Below are positions 10,738-21,246 of a stretch of 64,000 nucleotides of DNA, piece by piece. Under the pieces are notes generated by a model, which did not search any database, was not told the origin of the DNA, and saw only the letters and a list, made by a program, of their open reading frames with translations. The first letter of the stretch is position 1; each line of letters begins with the position of its first letter. Made by a program: the position numbers and the translations under genes. The stretch spans positions 12,039,769 to 12,103,768 of the forward strand of contig NC_092572.1 in the NCBI RefSeq assembly GCF_037975245.1. Reading direction: 5' to 3'. The stretch comes from Apostichopus japonicus. Taxonomy: Eukaryota > Echinodermata > Holothuroidea > Aspidochirotida > Stichopodidae.

Positions 10738-11432
10738 AATATGATCAAAGTTGCAGTTTTGTCGTAATTCAGCGAGAGTCTGGTACTTCAGCTATGGTCC
10801 TAGGCCGAGACCTATAGTGAATAACCGTTCATGATGCATGACAACTAAAGCCCTTTTGGTATCTGCACCTTCACTAGTACAACTCGAAAATAGGCCTAAT
10901 AGTCGAATCTTCACAAAAGCATATTGCATGCAGCCGTTATCTTTTCCAAGGATGACGATGTGAACAGTTTCATATGGTCCTTAGAAATGTTGAGGTGCCC
11001 TGCGGCGAGCCCAAACTTAAATAGAAAGGGCGACTTGATCGCCCACCGACTAAAGCAAATAGACTAGGTACGTCTGCCTTAATTTACTTATAGTCGATGC
11101 CTCATCCACCGTTACATGTCCCTTGTCGACCGTTGCTAGGATTAATTGGAATTATTACTTCTTTAATTAATGTTAAAAATTGAATTATCAATCTCCAAAT
11201 TAATGGTATTAACATTACTTCTATACCGCTTTAACAACATAATTTAGCTGAAAGGTTTGGCAAGTGAACATTCGTAGGATTGGTCACCAAACAAGATTGC
11301 TGAACTAACGAAGTCGAATGTTCGATGATTTCATGAACGATAACAAACAGTTTCAACAATATTTCATATGACTCCGTATGGAAAGAGGAGTTATTTTTCA
11401 TCGAAGAGTTGTGTGCCAGCTTAAAATGGGAG
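10738..11432. other. Unrecognised non-coding DNA
   Basis: No exon, RNA gene or repeat recognised. The stretch 11140-11250 is AT-rich. The region ends where the first 289-bp satellite monomer begins. Confidence 0.5.
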
Positions 11433-12384
11433 TAAGGCTCGAGTGAGCATTATTTCGTGAAGATTGCGTCCATAAGGGACGGATTAGACGCTGATTTCGG
11501 GGATAATTTGTAAATATGTATAATGACTTGTAAATAAATACACTAAGGAAACCATTTCCACGGTCAATAAATAGCTATAACCGATCTGCTATAGGCAATT
11601 GCAGTGATTACGTCATCTTTTCCTCGTGTCGAAGCTATACAATCGCCATTGTGGAGTTTTTGACGTATAGATGATGTCTCGAACCTACGTGTTAGGGGTA
11701 TATTGTTCCTTCAAGCCCAAGCAGGCTCGAGTGAGCATTATTACGTGTATATTGCGTCCATAAGGGACGAATTAGACGCTGATTTCGGGGATAATTTGTA
11801 AATATGTATGATGACTTGTAAATAAATACACTGAGGAAACCATTTCCACGGTCAATAAATAGCTATAACCAATCTGCTAGAGGCAATTGCAGTGATTACG
11901 TCATCTTTTCCTCGTGTCGAAGCTATACAATCGCCATTGTGGAGTATTTTTACGTGTAGATGATGTCTCGAACCTACGTTTTAGGGGTATATTGTTCCTT
12001 CAAGCCTATGCAGGCTAGTGTGTGCATTATTACGTGTAGATTGTGTCCATAAGGGACGAATTAGACACTGATTTCGGGGATAATTTGTAAATATGTATGA
12101 TGACTTGTAAATAAATACACTGAGGAAACCATTTCCACGGTCAATAAATAGCTATAACCAATCTGCTAGAGGCAATTGCAGTGATTACGTCATCTTTTCC
12201 TCGTGTCGAAGCTATACAATCGCCATTGTGGAGTATTTTTACGTGTAGATGATGTCTCGAACCTACGTTTTAGGGGTATATTGTTCCTTCAAGCCTATGC
12301 AGGCTAGTGTGTGCATTATTACGTGTAGATTGGGTCCATAAGGGACGAATTAGACACTGATTTCGGGGATAAAATGTAAATATG
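11433..12384 (+). repeat. 289-bp satellite, three plain copies plus a partial fourth
   Basis: The string GGCTCGAG or GGCTAGTG recurs at 11435, 11724, 12013 and 12302, exactly 289 bp apart. Each unit runs AGGCT...GCGTCCATAAGGGACGAATTAG, then GATTTCGGGGATAA, then AATAAATACACTGAGGAAAC, then CAATAAATAGC, then GTGATTACGTCATC, then TCTCGAACCTACG. These copies hold no 54-bp array and so show the undisturbed monomer. The first copy is the most diverged, as expected at an array edge. The fourth is interrupted at 12384 by a transposon and resumes at 14539. Confidence 0.95.
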
Positions 12385-12919
12385 CAGGTGCGTATCCAGG
12401 GGGGGGCGTTGGGGGCGCGCGCCCCCCGGGTAAGAAAAAGAGAAGAGAAAAAAAGAGAAGAAAAAAGGAAAAAAGAGGGGAAGAAAGAGGAGAAGGAGAG
12501 GAAGGAAGAAAGAGAGAAAAAGGAGAAAAAGAGGGAGTAAAAGCAAAACGCGAAGACACCGGGAAGAGAAAGAGGAACAGTGACATCATTACAGCGCTGA
12601 AGGGTAGCCAGTGACGGATCAATGATTTCGTAAAAGTGTGACTCACCTTACCCCTTACACCGACAACTCCATTTTTTGACGTTTCCATTTTCCTCTCTCA
12701 CTAATGATCTATATATATACTATATATGGTCTATCATAACGCGTGTGTAGAATTGTGCTATGAAACCAACTGTGGCTGGTCTCGAACTCGACCGTGTCGT
12801 CGGGGAACATGACGCATTTTGGGATGGGGGCGACCGCCCACCCCCCCCATTCAGCATTTTTTAAATGATATCGCTAAGTAATTTCAAAATAGAAAGTGCT
12901 TAGAGGCAACTTACAAGGC

Positions 12920-13077
12920 CTGGGAAGTGTCATTTCCAGCGATCTGGGAGACATTTTCGGCCAAAATTTGCTTGTACGCTTCGCGCTAACAAATGGTCCT
13001 GGGTAGTGCCATTTCCAGCGATCTGGGAGGCATTTTCGGCCAAAATTTTCTTGTACGCTTCGCGCCAACCTATGGTG
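12920..13077 (+). repeat. 79-bp tandem duplication inside the transposon
   Basis: Two adjacent copies start CTGGGAAGTGTCATTTCCAG (12920) and CTGGGTAGTGCCATTTCCAG (12999). Both contain CGATCTGGGAG, ACATTTTCGGCC or GCATTTTCGGCC, and TTGTACGCTTCGCG. They are versions of the hairpin module also present near 13710-13790 and 14405-14500. Confidence 0.85.
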
Positions 13078-13233
13078 GCGCTACGCTTAGATAATTTGCC
13101 TACAAGCTTCGCCTGTTCGAATTTGTAACGCAAACAGCAGATATCACATCATATCAGTGAGCAAGAAAATGGCGTTCCAGGATGAAAAGCCTCAAAACTG
13201 TCCGACTTGCCTGAAAAAATAACCAAAAATTTT

Positions 13234-13250
13234 CGCGCGCGAAGCGCGCG
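13234..13250. repeat. GC-rich hairpin with GAA loop
   Basis: CGCGCGC-GAA-GCGCGCG is a perfect 7-bp stem with a GAA triloop. Its core, GCGAAGC, is known from DNA biophysics as an unusually stable mini-hairpin when single-stranded. Role unknown. Confidence 0.8.
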
Positions 13251-13470
13251 TTCAACGTGTTCATGTCAATATCATATAAGCAAGCATCGGTTATTACATC
13301 GCATGCCATCATGTACCGTACGGTCCGTTCAAATTGCGCAGTATACCGCGGGATGCTAATGTAAACAACGACATGTCTCATGTAGATGTATAAAAAGCAT
13401 GGAGGTCCAATTTTGTCAAAACTCTCTTTTACATTAGTAATGGCGAATTAGGGCCTGCACCCCCGCCGCG

Positions 13471-13848
13471 CAGTGGCGGAGCGTCCGTATGGTCAGGGGG
13501 GCGGATGCCCCCCCTGACGGACTCAAATGGACTGCTGGCGCCTTTTTCAGCTCTTTACCACTTTTTAATTATTCTAGATTATTGACTTTTTTATTGCGCT
13601 CTCATCTACTTATTGACATTTGTCACATTTTGTTGGTGTAATTTGGCGATGACACCTTATTCTTCGTTTATCTGCAAATTAGTCAGGCCCGGAAAGGGTC
13701 ATTTCCTGCGATCTAGGGAGTATCTTTACTCAAAAATTTTCTGTACGCTACGCGCCAACCAGTGGTGGCGCTCCGCTTAGATAGTGTCGAAAGCGCCCCT
13801 TCAGACCATTCTCGCCACTCCTGACCAATACCCCTAGCTCCGCCACTG
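13471..13848. mobile_element. 378-bp nested hAT-like MITE
   Basis: The termini are CAGTGGCGGAGC and, at the far end, GCTCCGCCACTG: a perfect 12-bp inverted repeat with a further GGTCAGG match inside. The flanks ccgccgcg (13463-13470) and ccgctgcg (13849-13856) form an 8-bp target duplication with one mismatch, characteristic of hAT elements. The interior holds one copy of the GCGCTCCGCTTAG hairpin module (about 13768-13780). No transposase. Confidence 0.8.
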
Positions 13849-14589
13849 CCGCTGCGCCTCCTACGCCTATGTGTGTAGTGTTCGGTTTCGGAAATATCTG
13901 CTATTTTTTCATATCCTTCAACCAAGTTTTATAATAGCCGTTATAACAGGTTTTAATATTTCTACACCAATAAATTAACTGTGTCTGAATTTTCGAAAAT
14001 TTCTGACCAACATTCTACATCACACTTCCCTCTACTCGTGCAATTTTGACCGGTCTGTTAGGGGTTGAAGGAAGTTTTTTCTATATTGGTTGTCCATAGA
14101 TGAAATTTTGTACAAGATTATGGGTATGTTTTGAAGTGAGTTTATTCACGAGAAATGTGAATTTTCAAGTTCTGAACAAATATGGGGCTTAAAACCTTGA
14201 AAAGTGGGGCTGACGGGTATTTTGGGCCGCGACGTAGAATCACCTACAAAAGCAAAGACCCACATGAGATGCAATCAGGTCGAACATAATGTTTGCCGGG
14301 TTGACAATCTTCAAAAAGGTTATGGATGGAAAAAAAAAAACCATTAGGAAATACTTGGTTCTCAGGCAAAAAGTGTACATCTGGTTGGTCATTTCAAGCA
14401 CGAGAAGTGCCGTTTCCGATGATCTGGGGGGTTTCAAAACAAGAAATTTTCTTGTACGCTGCGCGCCAACTGATGGTGGCGCTCCGCTTAGATAGTACTT
14501 CGCGCCCCCCGGGTTTGAAAATCCTGGATACGCGCCTGATATGTATGATTATTTGTAAATAAATACACTTGGGAAACCGTTTCCACGGT

Positions 14590-16282
14590 TGCTAAGGTAA
14601 ACAACAGTGTACAGAAGCATGCAGGGGGAAGCAGTCCACAGGTTGCTAAGTGACACAAGCATACAACGGGCAAGCAGTTCACGGGTTGCAAAGGTTCATA
14701 ACAGTTGGTGAAGCAAGCAGGGGGCAAGATGTTCACAGGTTGCTAAGGTTCACAAGAGTGTACTGAAGTATACAGGGGAGAGTAGTTCACGGGTTGCTAA
14801 GGTTCACAGCAGTGTACTGAAGTATACAGGGGGCAAGCAGTTCAGGGGTTGATAAGGTACACGACGGTGTACTGAAACATACAGGGGCAAGCAGTTCCCT
14901 TGTTGCTAAGGTACGCAACACTGTACAGAAGCATACAGGGGCAAACTGTTCACGGGTTGCTAAGGTTCACAGCAGTGTACTGAAGTATACAGGGGGCAAG
15001 CAGTTCAGGGGTTGATAAGGTACACGACAGTGTACTGAAACATACAAGGGGCAAGCAGTTCAGGGGTTGCTAAGGTACACAACACTGTACAGAAGTATAC
15101 AGGGGCAAACTGTTCACGGGTTGCTAAGGTTCACAGCAGTGTACTGAAGTATACAGGGGGCAAGCAGTTCAGGGGTTGATAAGGTACACGACGGTGTACT
15201 GAAACATACAAGGGGCAAGCAGTTCAGGGGTTGATAAGGTACACGACAGTGTACTGAAACATACAAAGGGCAAACTGTTCTCGGGTTGCTAAGGTACACA
15301 ACACTGTACAGAAGCATACAGGGGCAAACTGTTGACGGGTTGCTAAGGTTCACAACAGTGTATTGAAGCATACAGGGGAGAGTAGTTCACTGGTTGCTAA
15401 GGTTCACAGCAGTGGACTGAAGTACACAGGGGGCAAGCAGTTCAGGGGTTGATAAGGTACACGACGGTGTACTGAAACATACAGGGGCAAGCAGTTCCCT
15501 TGTTGCTAAGGTACACAACACTGTACAGAAGCATACAGGGCCAAACTGTTCACGGGTTGCTAAGGTTCACAGCAGTGTACTGAAGTATACAGGTGGCAAG
15601 CAGTTCATGGGTTGATAAGGTACACGACGGTGTATTGAAACATACAAGGGGCAAGCAGTTCAGGGGTTGCTAAGGTACACAACACTGTACAGAAGCATAC
15701 AGGGGCAAACTGTTCACGGGTTGCTAAGGTACACAACACTGTACAGAAGCATACAGGGGCAAACTGTTCACGGGTTGCTAAGGTACACATTGGGGACTTT
15801 TTTACGTGTAGATGATGTCTCGAACCTACGTGTTAGGGGTATATTGTTCCTTCAAGCCCAAGCAGGCTCGAGTGAGCATTATTACGTGTATATTGCGTCC
15901 ATAAGGAACGAATTAGACGCTGATTTCGGGGATAATTTGTAAATATGTATGATGACTTGTAAATAAATACACTGAGGAAACCATTTCCACGGTCAATAAA
16001 TAGCTATAACCAATCTGCTAGAGGCAATTGCAGTGATTACGTCATCTTTTCCTCGTGTCGAAGCTATACAATCGCCATTGTGGAGTATTTTTACGTGTAG
16101 ATGATGTCTCGAACCTACGTTTTAGGGGTATATTGTTCCTTCAAGCCTAAGCAGGCTAGTGTGTGCATTATTACGTGTAGATTGTGTCCATAAGGGACGA
16201 ATTAGACACTGATTTCGGGGATAAAATGTAAATATGTATGATTATTTGTAAATAAATACACTTGGGAAACCGTTTCCACGGT
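14590..16282 (+). repeat. Macrosatellite unit H1
   Basis: First array (14590-15788) and block (15789-16282). The array is irregular: a left-edge-type monomer with GAGAGTAGTTCACTGG reappears in the interior near 15376. This suggests a fusion of two array pieces. Confidence 0.9.
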
Positions 16283-17973
16283 TGCTAAGGTAAACAACAG
16301 TGTACAGAAGAATGCAGGGGGAAGCAGTCCACAGGTTGCTAAGTGACACAAGCATACAACGGGCAAGCAGTTCACGGGTTGCTAAGGTTCATAACAGTTG
16401 GTGAAGCAAGCAGGGGGCAAGATGTTCACAGGTTGCTAAGGTTCACAAGAGTGTACTGAAGTATACAGGGGAGAGTAGTTCACGGGTTGCTAAGATTCAC
16501 AGCAGTGCACTGAAGTATACAGGGGGCAAGCAGTTCAGGGGTTGATAAGGTACACGACGGTGTACTGAAACATACAGGGGCAAGCAGTTCCCTTGTTGCT
16601 AAGGTACACAACACTGTACAGAAGCATACAGGGGCAAACTGTTCACGGGTTGCTAAGGTTCACAGCAGTGTACTGAAGTATACAGGGGGCAAGCAGTTCA
16701 GGGGTTGATAATGTACACGACGGTGTACTGAAACATACAGGGGCAAGCAGTTCACAGGTTGCTAAGGTACACAACACTGTTCAGAGGCATACAGGGGCAA
16801 ACTGTTCACGGGTTGCTAAGGTTCACAGCAGTGTACTGAAACATACAAGGGGCAAGCAGTTCAGGGGTTGCTAAGGTACACAACACTGTACAGAAGCATA
16901 CAGGGGCAAACTGTTCACGGGTTGCTAAGGTTCACAGCAGTGTACTGAAGCATACAGGGGGCAAGCAGTTCAGGGGTTGATAAGGTACACGACGGTGTAC
17001 TGAAACATACAGGGGCAAGCAGTTCCCTTGTTGCTAAGGTACGCAACACTGTACAGAAGCATACAGGGGCAAACTGCTCACGGGTTGCTAAGGTTCACAG
17101 CAGTGTACTGAAGTATACAGGGGGCAAGCAGTTCAGGGGTTGATAAGGTACACGACGGTGTACTGAAACATACAGGGGCAAGCAGTTCCCTTGTTGCTAA
17201 GGTACACAACACTGTACAGAAGCATACAGGGGCAAACTGTTCACGGGTTGCTAAGGTTCACAGCAGTGTACTGAAGTATACAGGGGGCAAGCAGTTCAGG
17301 GGTTGATAAGGTACACGATAGTGTATTGAAACATACAAGGGGCAAGCAGTTCAGGGGTTGCTAAGGTACACAACACTGTACAGAAGCATACAGGGGCAAA
17401 CTGTTCACGGGTTGCTAAGGTACACAACACTGTACAGAAGCATACAGGGGCAAACTGTTCACGGGTTGCTAAGGTACATATTGGGGACTTTTTTACGTGT
17501 AGATGATGTCTCGAACCTACGTGTTAGGGGTATATTGTTCCTTCAAGCCCAAGCAGGCTCGAGTGAGCATTATTACGTGTATATTGCGTCCATAAGGAAC
17601 GAATTAGACGCTGATTTCGGGGATAATTTGTAAATATGTATGATGACTTGTAAATAAATACACTGAGGAAACCATTTCCACGGTCAATAAATAGCTATAA
17701 CCAATCTGCTAGAGGCAATTGCAGTGATTACGTCATCTTTTCCTCGTGTCGAAGCTATACAATCGCCATTGTGGAGTATTTTTACGTGTAGATGATGTCT
17801 CGAACCTACGTTTTAGGGGTATATTGTTCCTTCAAGCCTAAGCAGGCTAGTGTGTGCATTATTACGTGTAGATTGTGTCCATAAGGGACGAATTAGACAC
17901 TGATTTCGGGGATAAAATGTAAATATGTATGATTATTTGTAAATAAATACACTTGGGAAACCGTTTCCACGGT
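16283..17973 (+). repeat. Macrosatellite unit H2 (1,691 bp)
   Basis: Array 16283-17479, block 17480-17973. Private variants shared only with H3 include AGAAGAATGCAG at the left edge and CATATTGGGGAC at the exit. Confidence 0.9.
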
Positions 17974-19664
17974 TGCTAAGGTAAACAACAGTGTACAGAA
18001 GAATGCAGGGGGAAGCAGTCCACAGGTTGCTAAGTGACACAAGCATACAACGGGCAAGCAGTTCACGGGTTGCTAAGGTTCATAACAGTTGGTGAAGCAA
18101 GCAGGGGGCAAGATGTTCACAGGTTGCTAAGGTTCACAACAGTGTACTGAAGTATACAGGGGAGAGTAGTTCACGGGTTGCTAAGATTCACAGCAGTGCA
18201 CTGAAGTATACAGGGGGCAAGCAGTTCAGGGGTTGATAAGGTACACGACGGTGTACTGAAACATACAGGGGCAAGCAGTTCCCTTGTTGCTAAGGTACAC
18301 AACACTGTACAGAAGCATACAGGGGCAAACTGTTCACGGGTTGCTAAGGTTCACAGCAGTGTACTGAAGTATACAGGGGGCAAGCAGTTCAGGGGTTGAT
18401 AATGTACACGACGGTGTACTGAAACATACAGGGGCAAGCAGTTCACAGGTTGCTAAGGTACACAACACTGTTCAGAGGCATACAGGGGCAAACTGTTCAC
18501 GGGTTGCTAAGGTTCACAGCAGTGTACTGAAACATACAAGGGGCAAGCAGTTCAGGGGTTGCTAAGGTACACAACACTGTACAGAAGCATACAGGGGCAA
18601 ACTGTTCACGGGTTGCTAAGGTTCACAGCAGTGTACTGAAGCATACAGGGGGCAAGCAGTTCAGGGGTTGATAAGGTACACGACGGTGTACTGAAACATA
18701 CAGGGGCAAGCAGTTCCCTTGTTGCTAAGGTACACAACACTGTACAGAAGCATACAGGGGCAAACTGCTCACGGGTTGCTAAGGTTCACAGCAGTGTACT
18801 GAAGTATACAGGGGGCAAGCAGTTCAGGGGTTGATAAGGTACACGACGGTGTACTGAAACATACAGGGGCAAGCAGTTCCCTTGTTGCTAAGGTACACAA
18901 CACTGTACAGAAGCATACAGGGGCAAACTGTTCACGGGTTGCTAAGGTTCACAGCAGTGTACTGAAGTATACAGGGGGCAAGCAGTTCAGGGGTTGATAA
19001 GGTACACGATAGTGTATTGAAACATTCAAGGGGCAAGCAGTTCAGGGGTTGCTAAGGTACACAACACTGTACAGAAGCATACAGGGGCAAACTGTTCACG
19101 GGTTGCTAAGGTACACAACACTGTACAGAAGCATACAGGGGCAAACTGTTCACGGGTTGCTAAGGTACATATTGGGGACTTTTTTACGTGTAGATGATGT
19201 CTCGAACCTACGTGTTAGGGGTATATTGTTCCTTCAAGCCCAAGCAGGCTCGAGTGAGCATTATTACGTGTATATTGCGTCCATAAGGAACGAATTAGAC
19301 GCTGATTTCGGGGATAATTTGTAAATATGTATGATGACTTGTAAATAAATACACTGAGGAAACCATTTCCACGGTCAATAAATAGCTATAACCAATCTGC
19401 TAGAGGCAATTGCAGTGATTACGTCATCTTTTCCTCGTGTCGAAGCTATACAATCGCCATTGTGGAGTATTTTTACGTGTAGATGATGTCTCGAACCTAC
19501 GTTTTAGGGGTATATTGTTCCTTCAAGCCTAAGCAGGCTAGTGTGTGCATTATTACGTGTAGATTGTGTCCATAAGGGACGAATTAGACACTGATTTCGG
19601 GGATAAAATGTAAATATGTATGATTATTTGTAAATAAATACACTTGGGAAACCGTTTCCACGGT
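17974..19664 (+). repeat. Macrosatellite unit H3 (1,691 bp, near copy of H2)
   Basis: Same length as H2 and nearly identical. I see only scattered single-base differences, such as CAACAGTG for CAAGAGTG near 18137. A recent tandem duplication is the simplest reading. Confidence 0.9.
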
Positions 19665-21246
19665 TGCTAAGGTAAACAACAGTGTACAGAAGCATGCAGG
19701 GGGAAGCAGTCCACAGGTTGCTAAGTGACACAAGCATACAACGGGCAAGCAGTTCACGGGTTGCTAAGGTTCATAACAGTTGGTGAAGCAAGCAGGGGGC
19801 AAGATGTTCACAGGTTGTTAAGGTTCACAACAGTGTACTGAAGTATACAGGGGAGAGTAGTTCACGGGTTGCTAAGATTCACAGCAGTGCACTGAAGTAT
19901 ACAGGGGGCAAGCAGTTCAGGGGTTGATAAGGTACACGACGGTGTACTGAAACATACAGGGGCAAGCAGTTCCCTTGTTGCTAAGGTTCACAACACTGTA
20001 CAGAAGCATACAGGGCCAAACTGTTCACGGGTTGCTAAGGTTCACAGCAGTGTACTGAAGTATACAGGGGGCAAGCAGTTCAGGGGTTGATAAGGTACAC
20101 GACGGTGTACTGAAACATACAGGGGCAAGCAGTTCAGGGGTTGCTAAGGTACACAACACTGTACAGAAGCATACAGGGGCAAACTGTTCACGGGTTGCTA
20201 AGGTTCACAGCAGTGTACTGAAGTATACAGGGGGCAAGCAGTTCAGGGGTTGATAAGGTACACGACGGTGTACTGAAACATACAGGGGCAAGCAGTTCCC
20301 TTGTTGCTAAGGTACACAACACTGTACAGAAGCATACAGGGGCAAACTGTTCACGGGTTGCTAAGGTTCACAGCAGTGTACTGAAGTATACAGGGGGCAA
20401 GCAGTTCAGGGGTTGATAAGGTACACGACGGTGTACTGAAACATACAGGGGCAAGCAGTTCCCTTGTTGCTAAGGTACACAACACTGTACAGAAGCGTAC
20501 AGGGGCAAACTGTTCACGGGTTGCTAAGGTTCACAGCAGTGTACTGAAGTATACAGGGGGCAAGCAGTTCAGGGGTTGATAAGGTACACGATAGTGTATT
20601 GAAACATACAAGGGGCAAGCAGTTCAGGGGTTGCTAAGGTACACAACACTGTACAGAAGCATACAGGGGCAAACTGTTCACGGGTTGCTAAGGTACACAA
20701 CACTGTACAGAAGCATACAGGGGCAAACTGTTCACGGGTTGCTAAGGTACATATTGGGGACTTTTTTACGTGTAGATGATGTCTCGAACCTACGTGTTAG
20801 GGGTATATTGTTCCTTCAAGCCCAAGCAGGCTCGAGTGAGCATTATTACGTGTATATTGCGTCCATAAGGAACGAATTAGACGCTGATTTCGGGGATAAT
20901 TTGTAAATATGTATGATGACTTGTAAATAAATACACTGAGGAAACCATTTCCACGGTCAATAAATAGCTATAACCAATCTGCTAGAGGCAATTGCAGTGA
21001 TTACGTCATCTTTTCCTCGTGTCGAAGCTATACAATCGCCATTGTGGAGTATTTTTACGTGTAGATGATGTCTCGAACCTACGTTTTAGGGGTATATTGT
21101 TCCTTCAAGCCTAAGCAGGCTAGTGTGTGCATTATTACGTGTAGATTGTGTCCATAAGGGACGAATTAGACACTGATTTCGGGGATAAAATGTAAATATG
21201 TATGATTATTTGTAAATAAATACACTTGGGAAACCGTTTCCACGGT
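19665..21246 (+). repeat. Macrosatellite unit H4 (1,582 bp)
   Basis: Array 19665-20752, block 20753-21246. The array is two monomers (109 bp) shorter than in H2 and H3. The exit retains the CATATTGGGGAC variant. Confidence 0.9.

Larger units (their letters stand above)
12385..14538 (+). mobile_element. 2,154-bp non-autonomous DNA transposon in the satellite edge
   Basis: Its termini are CAGGTGCGTATCCAGG (12385-12400) and, reversed, CAGGCGCGTATCCAGG (14523-14538), one mismatch in 16. The target atatg is duplicated (12380-12384 and 14539-14543), and deleting the element restores the 289-bp monomer exactly. Inside the left end are a G-rich stretch and a polypurine tract (about 12432-12541). Inside the right end is the GCGCTCCGCTTAG hairpin module (about 14479-14491). 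This is the family of the 700-bp element at 1837-2536. The interior has no transposase. It contains an internal 79-bp duplication, a GC hairpin and a nested hAT MITE (13471-13848). A 5-bp duplication would fit some hAT subgroups, but superfamily assignment is unproven. Confidence 0.85.

Noticed and set aside
11520-11575. AATAAA motifs in the 289-bp units as polyadenylation signals
   Set aside because: AATAAA recurs several times per unit in an AT-rich context, with no transcript or coding region upstream to terminate.
12319-12688. Open frames of 75 and 112 codons on the minus strand rich in Leu, Phe, Ser and Pro
   Set aside because: They are translations of the polypurine tract near the end of the 2,154-bp transposon and are low-complexity.
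14590-15788. CRISPR-like appearance of short regularly spaced repeats
   Set aside because: The units are directly adjacent 54/55-bp monomers of similar sequence, not identical repeats with unique spacers. No cas genes are present and the context is eukaryotic.
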